From the NCBI GenBank assembly GCA_958348565.1, contig CATVZP010000073.1:1-10079 (forward strand): a DNA stretch of 10,079 bases, read 5' to 3'. This DNA is from an uncultured Collinsella sp. (GTDB lineage: Bacteria > Actinomycetota > Coriobacteriia > Coriobacteriales > Coriobacteriaceae). Shown here one piece after another: positions 1 to 5,709 of this stretch; positions within the stretch are counted from its first letter, which is position 1, and every line of letters begins with the position of its first letter. The notes beneath the pieces were generated by a model. It ran no database searches, was not told where the DNA came from, and was given only the letters and a program-made list of their open reading frames with translations. Made by a program: the position numbers and the translations under genes.

Positions 1-60
1 CGCCCCAGCGGGGGCGAATCGAGTCGAATCCTCGAGAGTATACCCATATGGGGCCCTCGA
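1..60. other. Palindrome-rich window edge, possible end of an upstream terminator
   Basis: Bases 1-16 form a 6-bp stem with a 4-base loop (CGCCCC / GGGGCG). Bases 43-52 are the perfect palindrome CCCATATGGG, enclosed by a weaker TCGAG / CTCGA pairing (33-37 with 56-60). There is no T run after the first stem, and the window cuts whatever lies to its left. The simplest reading is the tail of a terminator or stem-loop belonging to a gene outside the window. I see no gene here. Confidence 0.3.
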
Positions 61-71
61 CCAATCTGCCG

Positions 72-158
72 CACGAGCGTGGATTTTCGGACACACGAGC
101 GTGGATTTTCGGACGAAATCGACCGCCAAAAGCCCAAAAACCGTCCAAATATCCACGC
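72..158. repeat. Tandem direct repeat plus inverted copy (GCGTGGATTTTCGGAC family)
   Basis: A 21-base unit ending in GCGTGGATTTTCGGAC occurs at 72-92 and is repeated exactly at 94-114, a 22-base period or about two helical turns. A third, inverted copy lies at 142-158 and matches in 15 of 17 positions, so the second copy and the inverted copy can pair as a stem around a loop of about 25 bases. Two-turn spacing of identical copies fits protein binding on one DNA face; the inverted copy could also fold in RNA. The function is unknown. The position upstream of the ATPase gene suggests an operator or a dispersed intergenic repeat. Confidence 0.7.
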
Positions 159-169
159 GCGGCATCTTT

Positions 170-411
170 TATCTCTCGTCTTTCACTCATCTCTAATACA
201 AGAAATGACAGATAACTGAGAGATAATTACGAGAGATAGCGGTGACGTATGGAGATGAACCGCAATGGTATTAGCTGATTGTTGATTGTTCTACCTGCAA
301 AAAGATATTTTAATGAAGCAAATGTTGAACAGTCCATCTCTCATCTCTCATTGATTTCTAAGACGAAAGATGAGTGAGAGACAAGAGATAATTACGAGAG
401 ATAACTGAGAG
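170..411. repeat. Cluster of GAGAGATA / TATCTCTC motifs in both orientations
   Basis: The 8-mer GAGAGATA, exact or with one change, occurs on the plus strand at 218-225, 231-238, 384-391 and 396-403. Its reverse complement, exact or with one change, occurs at 170-177, 335-342 and 342-349. A longer identical block of 20 bases, starting AGAGATAATTACG, lies at 219-238 and 384-403. The 12-mer GATAACTGAGAG lies at 211-222 and 400-411. TATCTCTCGT (170-179) is a perfect inverted match of ACGAGAGATA (229-238). The stretch is much richer in A and T than the genes around it. It ends about 55 bases before the ATPase start, where operators or an RNA leader would be expected. Confidence 0.7.
282..310 (+). 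promoter_or_regulatory. Weak candidate promoter for the AlbA_2-ATPase gene
   Basis: TTGATT (282-287) and GATATT (304-309) are separated by 16 bases. Each matches the sigma-70 type consensus in 4 of 6 positions, within the AT-rich leader. If used, it would give a leader of about 150 bases containing the second block of GAGAGATA repeats. Other AT-rich hexamers in the leader could serve, so this is only a candidate. Confidence 0.25.
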
Positions 412-466
412 ACGAAGGAAATTTATTCGCGGCATTCTTTGCAGAACCGAGCGAAAGGACGTGCAG

Positions 467-1933
467 ATGAACGAAAACGAACTGACCGGTCTGCTCGAGT
501 CTTTAAGGCACATGGGCTCGGATGACCTTAACGTCGAGGTCAAGGAGAGCGCCACGATGCTTTCCCGCGACGTATGGGAAACCGTCAGCGCTTTCGCAAA
601 CACCGCCGGCGGCATCATCGTACTCGGAGTGAGCGAGCGCGCGGGTTTTGTCCCAGTTGCAAACTTTGAGACCGAGAAAGTGCTCAACCAATTCGTGGCG
701 GGCATGGGCGATGCCGGCGGTCGCGGAAAGCTGGCCAATCCGCCCAAATACACCATTGAGCGCGTGGAGCTCCAGGGCACCGTGGTTCTGGTCATCACGA
801 TTGAGGAGCTCGACCCGTCGAGCAAGCCTTGCTATGTCATAGAGCGGGGCGCTCAAGGTGGCAGCTACAAACGCATCGATGACAAAGATGTCCCGTTTTC
901 GTCGACCGAGGTTTTGGCACTGTCGTCATATGAACGGACGAGTCCTAGCGATCGCGATGTGGTGCCCGGCACGAGTGTGGGCGGTCTCGACGAGTCGCTG
1001 GTCGACCGCACGATAGAGCGTGCCTATTCGTTGACGCCTCGAGCGATGCGCGGTGCGGCGGACAAGAAGACAAAGATGGAGCGCCTGAATCTCCTCGACT
1101 TCCAGGGCAATGTTACCAAGGCCGGTCTCCTTGCCGCGGGCGTTTACCCTCAGCAGTTCTATCCCAAGCTCTTCATTGATGTGGCTGTCCACGTGGGAAC
1201 TCAAAAGGGAGCTGCGGGGCCACTAAGGTTCATGGACCGCACAATCTGTGAGGGAACGTTGGGCGAGATGATCTCGGATGCTGTCGCGGCCGTCGCCAAG
1301 AATTTACGGCGAACCTCGACCGTCCAAGGCGTCTCGCGTGTCGACTCGCTGGAGATTCCCGAGGAGGTTCTGCGCGAGGCAATCGCCAACGCCGTAATCC
1401 ATCGAGAATACGGGGATCGGTTCTGTGGACAATCGATTGCCGTCGACGTCTTTGACGATCGTGTCGAGGTGACGAATCCTGGCGGCCTTTACGGGGGAAA
1501 GACTCGCGAGAACTTGTTTGACGGCAGTTCCCGATGCCGTAACGCGACGCTCGTGAAACTCATGTCGATTGTCCCGCTGCCGGATGGCGCAGGTTCGCCG
1601 GCTGAGGGCAATGGCTCTGGCATCCCGATGATAATCGATGCCATGCGCGCGCATGGTCTGGCCGAGCCCCTGTTCTGCCCGGGGTTCGATCGGTTCAAGG
1701 TCGTACTTTACCGTTCAAAGATCGAGCCGGTCGATCATGGCGGGGGCTTAATTGTGACGGCACTCAAACACTACGGCGAGCTGGGGACGCGTGAGCTGAC
1801 AGAACGCACGGGGCTTACAATTTCCCAGGTTAGGTCGCGCGTCAACGCGCTCATTGCTCAAGGCGAGCTTGAGCCCACGGCGTCGGCGACGAGCCGCAAC
1901 CGCAAGTATCGACTGTCAGAGCGTGTGGAATAA
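467..1933 (+). CDS. AlbA_2 (Schlafen-type) domain protein with GHKL-like ATPase and C-terminal winged helix
   Basis: A 488-residue protein of the COG2865 type (predicted transcriptional regulator or RecG-like ATP-binding protein). Residues about 20-140 are an AlbA_2/Schlafen-type putative nucleic-acid-binding domain, with the family pattern V-E-V-K-E-S then ETVSAFANTAGG and IIVLGV. Residues about 290-400 resemble the HATPase_c_4 module: the N-box-like REAIANAVIHREY (E304, N308), then VTNPGG (335-340) and the glycine loop GNGSG (381-385). Residues about 423-486 form a winged-helix-like end (GELGTRELTERTGLT then QVRSRVNALIAQGEL). I chose ATG 467 rather than in-frame GTG 461 because AAGGA at 455-459 is seven bases from the ATG but almost touches the GTG. 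Family members are often annotated as regulators, some beside mobile elements or defence genes. The actual role here is unknown. The repeat-rich leader and the protein's own DNA-binding end suggest autoregulation, which is inference. Confidence 0.9.
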   Translation: MNENELTGLLESLRHMGSDDLNVEVKESATMLSRDVWETVSAFANTAGGIIVLGVSERAGFVPVANFETEKVLNQFVAGMGDAGGRGKLANPPKYTIERVELQGTVVLVITIEELDPSSKPCYVIERGAQGGSYKRIDDKDVPFSSTEVLALSSYERTSPSDRDVVPGTSVGGLDESLVDRTIERAYSLTPRAMRGAADKKTKMERLNLLDFQGNVTKAGLLAAGVYPQQFYPKLFIDVAVHVGTQKGAAGPLRFMDRTICEGTLGEMISDAVAAVAKNLRRTSTVQGVSRVDSLEIPEEVLREAIANAVIHREYGDRFCGQSIAVDVFDDRVEVTNPGGLYGGKTRENLFDGSSRCRNATLVKLMSIVPLPDGAGSPAEGNGSGIPMIIDAMRAHGLAEPLFCPGFDRFKVVLYRSKIEPVDHGGGLIVTALKHYGELGTRELTERTGLTISQVRSRVNALIAQGELEPTASATSRNRKYRLSERVE

Positions 1934-1938
1934 ATGCG

Positions 1939-1987
1939 TTAGTGGACGAGGCGACCCAATAATCGACCCTCGATTGGCGCCCACTAA
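1939..1987. terminator. Imperfect hairpin between convergent genes
   Basis: TTAGTGG (1939-1945) pairs with CCACTAA (1981-1987), GCG (1951-1953) with CGC (1978-1980), and CCAAT (1956-1960) with ATTGG (1973-1977), with bulges on the left arm. It starts five bases after the ATPase stop and lies before the end of the minus-strand gene at 2034. Its position suits a shared terminator, but neither side carries a clear T run, so true intrinsic termination is uncertain. Confidence 0.35.
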
Positions 1988-2033
1988 GGTTAAGCGGTTG
2001 TTGCCCAGTTGACGGTGATGCTAAAGACTCGGC

Positions 2034-2525
2034 TTACGCCGGCATGGCCCCGAACCCGTCCATCAAGAACAGCCTAAGAACCAGTTTGATGACATTTCCC
2101 GGTTTGACTTCAGCCGTGCCAAAGACGTGGTGCTCGGCGAGCTCGCTGGAGTATGCATAGATGTCGCGGATAAGGTCCGCGCCCGAAAGCGTAAACATGT
2201 AGCCTGCGTCCGAAAGCGCATTGGGTGCAGTGGGCAACTTGGCTATGTGGCAGAACGTTTGCAGGTCGGGCGCCATAACGTCCTGGTAGCCAAGATGGCT
2301 GCCGTCTTCTTGTGCGGCGAGTTCCAGCTGGCGTACTCGATCCAGCGCCGCTGCCAGCACAAAGCTCGGCGTGGGCGCATTGACGTCCTCCGTGCTCGCC
2401 ACGAGCTTGCCCGCTGCCTGCGTGACAAGCCAGGCGACCTCGCGCTGGCAACGTACGGCCTTGCGCGTAACTGGCTTGATGGACGAAGAAGAAACGCTCC
2501 CCTTAGGCGGATTCGAAGCAGCCAT
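2034..2525 (-). CDS. Hypothetical protein, 163 residues
   Basis: I do not recognise this protein. The start is ATG at 2525, preceded by GGGAGG (2531-2536 on the plus strand as CCTCCC) at five-base spacing. An in-frame ATG at 2612 would add 29 residues but has no such site. The first 20 or so residues are Ser/Lys-rich and probably disordered. The rest is predicted by eye to be mostly helical and soluble, with no transmembrane stretch, no signal peptide and a single cysteine. Notable segments are REVAWLVTQAAGKLVASTEDV (about 29-49), an Asp/Tyr-containing middle, and a hydrophobic end (VIKLVLRLFLMDGFGAMPA). It is convergent with the AlbA_2-ATPase gene and divergent from the HNH gene, so it is its own transcription unit. 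The overlapping plus-strand frame at 2127-2540 is taken as a shadow because it lacks a ribosome site and a recognisable protein. Confidence 0.7.
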   Translation of the reverse strand: MAASNPPKGSVSSSSIKPVTRKAVRCQREVAWLVTQAAGKLVASTEDVNAPTPSFVLAAALDRVRQLELAAQEDGSHLGYQDVMAPDLQTFCHIAKLPTAPNALSDAGYMFTLSGADLIRDIYAYSSELAEHHVFGTAEVKPGNVIKLVLRLFLMDGFGAMPA

Positions 2526-2582
2526 AAGACCCTCCCATGAACAATCCGGCCCAATAAGTCCGGATGAAACACGTGCTACATC

Positions 2583-2588
2583 AGTATA
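2583..2588 (-). promoter_or_regulatory. Candidate -10 element for the minus-strand hypothetical gene
   Basis: On the minus strand the hexamer TATACT (5 of 6 to consensus) lies about 58 bases upstream of the ATG at 2525. At 17 bases upstream of it, the expected -35 position reads TGCCCC, which is a poor match. The call rests on the -10 and its position only. Confidence 0.25.
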
Positions 2589-2697
2589 CAGGGGAGTGGG
2601 GTAGCGGGGCACGAGCGCACCAGCGGCAAACCGAGAGCATCAACGATGTGCCGATCGCGGAATGAGATCTCGTAATAATTGACTCTCGGCCATATTA

Positions 2698-2726
2698 TTG
2701 AGGGGCATGACTCGCGTTCGTATGGT
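2698..2726 (+). promoter_or_regulatory. Weak candidate promoter for the HNH gene
   Basis: TTGAGG (2698-2703) and TATGGT (2721-2726) are exactly 17 bases apart, each matching consensus in 4 of 6 positions. Use of this pair would start the transcript only a few bases before the ATG at 2741, leaving little room for the AGGTG ribosome site. An AT-rich patch at 2672-2699, with inverted AATAAT / ATTATT, is an alternative regulatory site. No strong promoter is visible between this gene and the divergent neighbour. Confidence 0.2.
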
Positions 2727-2740
2727 TGTAGGTGCTGGCG

Positions 2741-3823
2741 ATGAATGACATTGACCTTGCTGTTCCGTTGATGGATGGACCAAGCTATGACCGTGCCTGC
2801 AGTCTCGTGCCTTCTGAATACGTTGAGGCATGGGAGTGGTTTCTGGGTGAGGAGCAGCGCGGCGGCGTTTGGACCAGCCTTCCGCACCACACCAAGGAAG
2901 ATAGCCCTCAGTATCAGTATCGTTTGAGAATTGGCTCGGACTTCTTTCCCGTAACGCGGGATTCAGGGATCTTCTGGCCGGGCCAGGATCGGGTGAAGCA
3001 AGATCCCAATAAGATCTTTGCGCTCTCGGTCCATAACTCTAAAAAGAGCTTCTACACCGATGTGCCTCCGCTCTATTTGGACGATGGTACGTGGGTCATT
3101 AAGTACTCGGTTCAAGCGCCGGGTACCGTTGGTTTTCGAGACCAGAATTACAACCGTAAAATGCTCAACTGCATGGAATGTGGCGTTCCAGTCGGAGTCA
3201 TATTTGCAACCGAGGTGGGCTATAAAGTGCTCGGCCTTGCGTTTGTTGAGCGGTTCGAGCCCGAAAACGGATGGTTTGTTCTACACGGTCCTGTTCATAA
3301 AGGCGGACCGGACCCTCGTTTTGCGCCCGACATGAGTTATCTGGAGCGCATGCCCGTCGATGTTGAGTTTGCCGGACGGGATGCGACCGATGACGAAAAA
3401 GTTCGCTATGCGTTAAGACGCGAGCGATTGGGGCAGCAATGGTTCCGCAAGCAGCTCGTTGCCGCCTATGACGGCCGTTGCGCGGTGTCGGACTGCGGCG
3501 TCAGCGAAGCTCTGGAGGCTGCGCATATCGAGAATTACTCGGGACCCAAATCGCAGGTTGCCAGCAACGGCATTCTGCTTCGGCGCGACCTTCATTCCCT
3601 ATTTGATGCTCACCTGATTTCGTTTGAGCCTGTTTGCGGCGAATATCGGCTGTGCGGATCGTACCTGCTGGATAAGACCGACTACGCTTCCTTTGCGGGT
3701 GCGACGCTAAGGCAGCCGAATGAGCGTCAGTGGCGACCCAATACGGTGTTTCTTGAGGCCCATCGCATTGAGTTCGATCGCTCGGAAAAGAAGCGTGAAA
3801 AGGCGGGGCTTCTGCCGTATTAG
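2741..3823 (+). CDS. HNH endonuclease with N-terminal putative modified-DNA sensor domain (type IV restriction-like)
   Basis: A 360-residue protein. The C-terminal half carries an HNH_2-type nuclease: Q-W-F-R-K-Q-L then YDGRCAVSDC (C247, C252), EAAHIENY (H262), ASNGILLRRDLHSLFD (N276, H285). This is the full H-N-H set expected to bind the metal and cut DNA. The N-terminal 200 residues follow the layout of SRA/PUA-like modules joined to such nucleases in predicted modification-dependent restriction enzymes: a G-I-F-W-P element, a PNKIFALSV strand, a DDGTWVIKYS strand, a segment running from FRDQNYNRKM to GVPVGVIF, then a strand with ALRRER linking to the nuclease. The sensor call is inferred from this pattern, not from a search. 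I chose ATG 2741 because AGGTG (2730-2734) is six bases upstream; in-frame GTG 2732 overlaps that site. There is no methyltransferase nearby, as expected of a stand-alone type IV-like nuclease. Housekeeping or phage-derived HNH nuclease remains possible. Confidence 0.85.
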   Translation: MNDIDLAVPLMDGPSYDRACSLVPSEYVEAWEWFLGEEQRGGVWTSLPHHTKEDSPQYQYRLRIGSDFFPVTRDSGIFWPGQDRVKQDPNKIFALSVHNSKKSFYTDVPPLYLDDGTWVIKYSVQAPGTVGFRDQNYNRKMLNCMECGVPVGVIFATEVGYKVLGLAFVERFEPENGWFVLHGPVHKGGPDPRFAPDMSYLERMPVDVEFAGRDATDDEKVRYALRRERLGQQWFRKQLVAAYDGRCAVSDCGVSEALEAAHIENYSGPKSQVASNGILLRRDLHSLFDAHLISFEPVCGEYRLCGSYLLDKTDYASFAGATLRQPNERQWRPNTVFLEAHRIEFDRSEKKREKAGLLPY

Positions 3824-3945
3824 CGTATTTGGTTTTGGCATTCTTTGACGATCGTGTTGTTTGATCGGATCGCGTGGCGATGCAATCTCGCGCACGCCCG
3901 CCGGTGCATGCTCTTTCTGATTTGTATAGCGAGAGGGGAGCGCGT

Positions 3946-4230
3946 ATGAGCTGGCGAGGCGATATTGCGATGGGGAAGTACGGAAAACTGCCGTGTGCCC
4001 TTATAGACAACAATATGTTTCCGAGCGTAGAGGTTGATTGCGGGTCGTTTGTCGTCGCCTGTACTTGCTGCGGCTCGCAAATACCGTGTCTCGACATTCG
4101 GTTCATCGATGCGTGCGACAGGCTCAGCGACGAAGTGAGAAAACGGACAGGCGTTCATATGCCGGTGTATCCGGAGAAATGCCCCGTTTGTGGCTTCGAT
4201 ATCGTGTACGACGCCGGCGACGAGGGATAG
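3946..4230 (+). CDS. Small zinc-ribbon-like hypothetical protein, 94 residues
   Basis: I do not recognise a named family. The protein has a CTCCG knuckle near residue 33 and a CPVCG knuckle near residue 82, the two halves of a likely four-cysteine zinc ribbon, separated by a helix-like segment (FIDACDRLSDEVRKRTG). Other cysteines precede each half. It is acidic at the very end (DAGDEG) and has no membrane segment. ATG 3946 is chosen because GGGGAG (3935-3940) lies five bases upstream; the upstream in-frame GTG at 3874 would add 24 residues without such a site. It follows the HNH gene on the same strand after 122 bases, so it may be co-transcribed with it, but no terminator or convincing promoter in the gap settles this. 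It could be a DNA- or RNA-binding accessory protein; the function is unknown. Confidence 0.65.
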   Translation: MSWRGDIAMGKYGKLPCALIDNNMFPSVEVDCGSFVVACTCCGSQIPCLDIRFIDACDRLSDEVRKRTGVHMPVYPEKCPVCGFDIVYDAGDEG

Positions 4231-4268
4231 GTGATGCGGAGGAGCTGACTGTGAAGGCCTCTCCGTCT

Positions 4269-4955
4269 CTACAAATAAACCCCCTCGCCGAGTTGCCTGT
4301 GGAACTCGGCGTGGTGGTCGCGTGCCCAGGTAAAGAGTGCCTGGTCAAAATTGGTGCGCGCGGCTGGGATGCCAAAGACGCCGGCAACTTCGACGCGCAC
4401 AAACTCCAGTGCCGGCAGCTTGTTGATGGCGGTGAGGGCAAACGGGGACGAGGGCTCCTCGAACAGATAGCGGCTGCCTTGCAGCGCGTCGCAACTGGTG
4501 CACGTGTTGCCGAGCGACGGGGCTTTGGAGGCTCGCGCGCCTACGGGCTTGTAGCCGCAGCGCTTATGAAGGTAGTCGCGGATCTCGCCCGGCACGCAGC
4601 CAAGAGCGGGCACGATGGCGAGTGCGTTAGCGTTGGCCGTGTTGATGGCAATGTGCCCGGCTTCGTTGGACGCGTGCGCGATGGCGATGCTCTCGTCGTT
4701 GTCGGCTCGATAGGGAATGCCGAAGGCCGCGACCGAGGTCTCTTTGTGACACTTCCAGCACTCGCGCTTGCCCAGTACTAGATATATATACGGCGCTGAG
4801 GGGTCGGATCGGTCAACACCGGGCAGCCACTCGGCAAAGGGCTCGGGGTTAACGCCGCTGGGTACATACCAGATCTTCTTGGTCCGGTCCCATTTGGCGC
4901 CCAGCGCCTTGGCTTCTTCTTTGTGCGAAAAGGGGACATCGAGCTCGGTGCGCAT
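4269..4955 (-). CDS. DUF5710 domain protein with Cys-rich middle region
   Basis: A 228-residue protein. Residues 3-45 match the DUF5710 pattern: L-D-V-P-F, KEEAKALGAKWD, KKIWYVPSG, then a W-L-P end. This small fold is seen alone and in plasmid primase or DNA-processing proteins, and its function is not defined. Residues 64-70 (CWKC) and 150-156 (CTSC), with C120 and C133 between, suggest a zinc-binding middle region. The remainder is not recognised. The start is ATG at 4955 because AAGGAG lies five bases upstream on the minus strand (4961-4966). The same frame stays open to 5324, but that extra 123 residues is low-complexity, lacks a ribosome site and overlaps a terminator. It converges with the zinc-ribbon gene, leaving 38 bases. 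The long plus-strand frame across it (4038-4781) is read as a shadow. A role in nucleic-acid metabolism is inference. Confidence 0.85.
   Translation of the reverse strand: MRTELDVPFSHKEEAKALGAKWDRTKKIWYVPSGVNPEPFAEWLPGVDRSDPSAPYIYLVLGKRECWKCHKETSVAAFGIPYRADNDESIAIAHASNEAGHIAINTANANALAIVPALGCVPGEIRDYLHKRCGYKPVGARASKAPSLGNTCTSCDALQGSRYLFEEPSSPFALTAINKLPALEFVRVEVAGVFGIPAARTNFDQALFTWARDHHAEFHRQLGEGVYL
4286..4311 (-). terminator. Hairpin inside the 3' end of the DUF5710 gene, possible terminator
   Basis: CGCCGAGTT (4286-4294) and AACTCGGCG (4303-4311) form a perfect 9-bp stem with an 8-base loop. On the minus strand it is followed by GGGGGTTTATTTG and then the stop codon. It could end the minus-strand transcript at the stop, but the T run is interrupted and the stem is coding, so this is a weak call. 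Confidence 0.35.
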
Positions 4956-5300
4956 GGCGGCTCCTTGGTACTGCAGGTGCAAGTGGCTAAAGAATACCGC
5001 AGGGCGCAGACATCGCGGCGTTTTGCCGAGAAGTTGCGGTGCGGATGGGTTCGAGACGTGTTGGTCTCGGCCTCGGTGGCTATTGGGGCGGTTTTGATTG
5101 ACTACGGAGTCAGCCGGGATAGGCACTTGGGTCGCTGACGCGGTTTTGTACATGGGCAGGGTGGTTGGAGCAGTTTGCGGCGCAGTTTTGTGCCCGGCTG
5201 TTGTTGATGTTGGGGTATTGAATTTGTTTGGCAGCCATTCGTCAGGTGAATTGATGTTACGTTGCGATGACGGTTGGAGTTGCCAGCGGATTTGGCGACA
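4956..5300. other. Gene-free stretch between the DUF5710 gene and the tRNA terminator
   Basis: No gene supported by a ribosome site or recognisable protein was found on either strand. Visible details are a CGAGAC / GTCTCG inverted repeat with a 6-base loop (5052-5069), a TGACT / AGTCA pair (5100-5113), and a minus-strand TATTCT (4991-4996) that could be the -10 of the DUF5710 gene but has no matching -35. Part of it must be that gene's leader, because the terminator at 5301-5338 separates it from the tRNA. Confidence 0.4.
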
Positions 5301-5338
5301 TAAAACAAAACAGCTCAGAGACATAGCCTCTGAGCTGT
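5301..5338 (-). terminator. Intrinsic terminator of the tRNA-Val gene
   Basis: A perfect 11-bp stem, ACAGCTCAGAG / CTCTGAGCTGT (5310-5320 with 5328-5338), has a 7-base loop. On the minus strand it is followed by TTTGTTTTA. It starts eight bases after the CCA end of the tRNA and fits a Rho-independent terminator closely. It also insulates the DUF5710 gene from the tRNA promoter. Confidence 0.92.
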
Positions 5339-5345
5339 GAACATT

Positions 5346-5420
5346 TGGTGGGCGTTAGAAGATTTGAACTTCTGACCTCTTCCGTGTCAGGGAAGCGCTC
5401 TCCCCCTGAGCTAAACGCCC
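5346..5420 (-). tRNA. tRNA-Val (anticodon GAC)
   Basis: Read on the minus strand, 75 bases fold as a full cloverleaf. The acceptor stem is GGGCGTT / AACGCCC with discriminator A and an encoded CCA. The D arm is GCTC / GAGC. The anticodon arm is CTTCC / GGAAG with loop CTGACAC, giving anticodon GAC, which reads valine codons GUC and GUU. The variable loop is AGGTC, and the T arm is AGAAG / CTTCT with loop TTCAAAT. It stands alone, with its own promoter and terminator. Confidence 0.97.
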
Positions 5421-5449
5421 GATCAAGGGTGCGCAAGCGCGCAAGGGAT

Positions 5450-5478
5450 AATATAACGGAGCCTGAACTCGGTGGCAA
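5450..5478 (-). promoter_or_regulatory. Promoter of the tRNA-Val gene
   Basis: On the minus strand TTGCCA (-35, 5473-5478) and TATATT (-10, 5450-5455) are separated by exactly 17 bases, each 4 or 5 of 6 to consensus. Transcription would begin near 5443, about 23 bases before the mature tRNA 5' end. Just downstream is a G/C-rich stretch typical of stable RNA promoters. Confidence 0.75.
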
Positions 5479-5709
5479 GAACATTTTTAAAAATCGCTTA
5501 CATTGTGGAATTCGGGGGCTTTGTCATATCCATTTCAAAAGAGCCTGCTGCCGCGATTTGGCTGTTGCATAATGCAAGCCCATTGTGGTATCGAGCTATG
5601 GAAAGACGTCTGCGGAATTGTCCTACCGATAAACGGACAAGCCTCCAGCTGGTGCCTTTGCCGTGGTAAGGTAAGCCGAATTGCTTCCAGACTGTTTCGG
5701 GGGAGTGGA

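Noticed and set aside
18..40. Stretch resembling the T arm of a tRNA (GAGTCGAATCCTC)
   Set aside because: It lacks the second T of the loop, and no acceptor, D or anticodon arm fits in the available sequence.
170..411. CRISPR array
   Set aside because: The repeats are short, vary in orientation and lack regular spacers of constant length; there are no cas genes in the window.
2127..2540. 137-residue plus-strand frame opposite the hypothetical gene
   Set aside because: Arg/Cys-rich composition typical of a shadow frame and no ribosome site; the minus frame has a clear GGGAGG site.
4038..4781. 247-residue plus-strand frame over the zinc-ribbon and DUF5710 genes
   Set aside because: It overlaps two better-supported genes, and its composition is that of a shadow frame. 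The minus-strand protein has the DUF5710 pattern and an AAGGAG site.
4956..5324. N-terminal extension of the DUF5710 protein up to 5324
   Set aside because: Low-complexity sequence, no ribosome site at its start, overlaps the tRNA terminator, and DUF5710 is normally at the N-terminus as with the start at 4955.
5598..5669. 23-codon open frame in the transporter leader (possible leader peptide)
   Set aside because: There is no ribosome binding site before its ATG and no codon run or attenuator pair that would suggest regulated translation.
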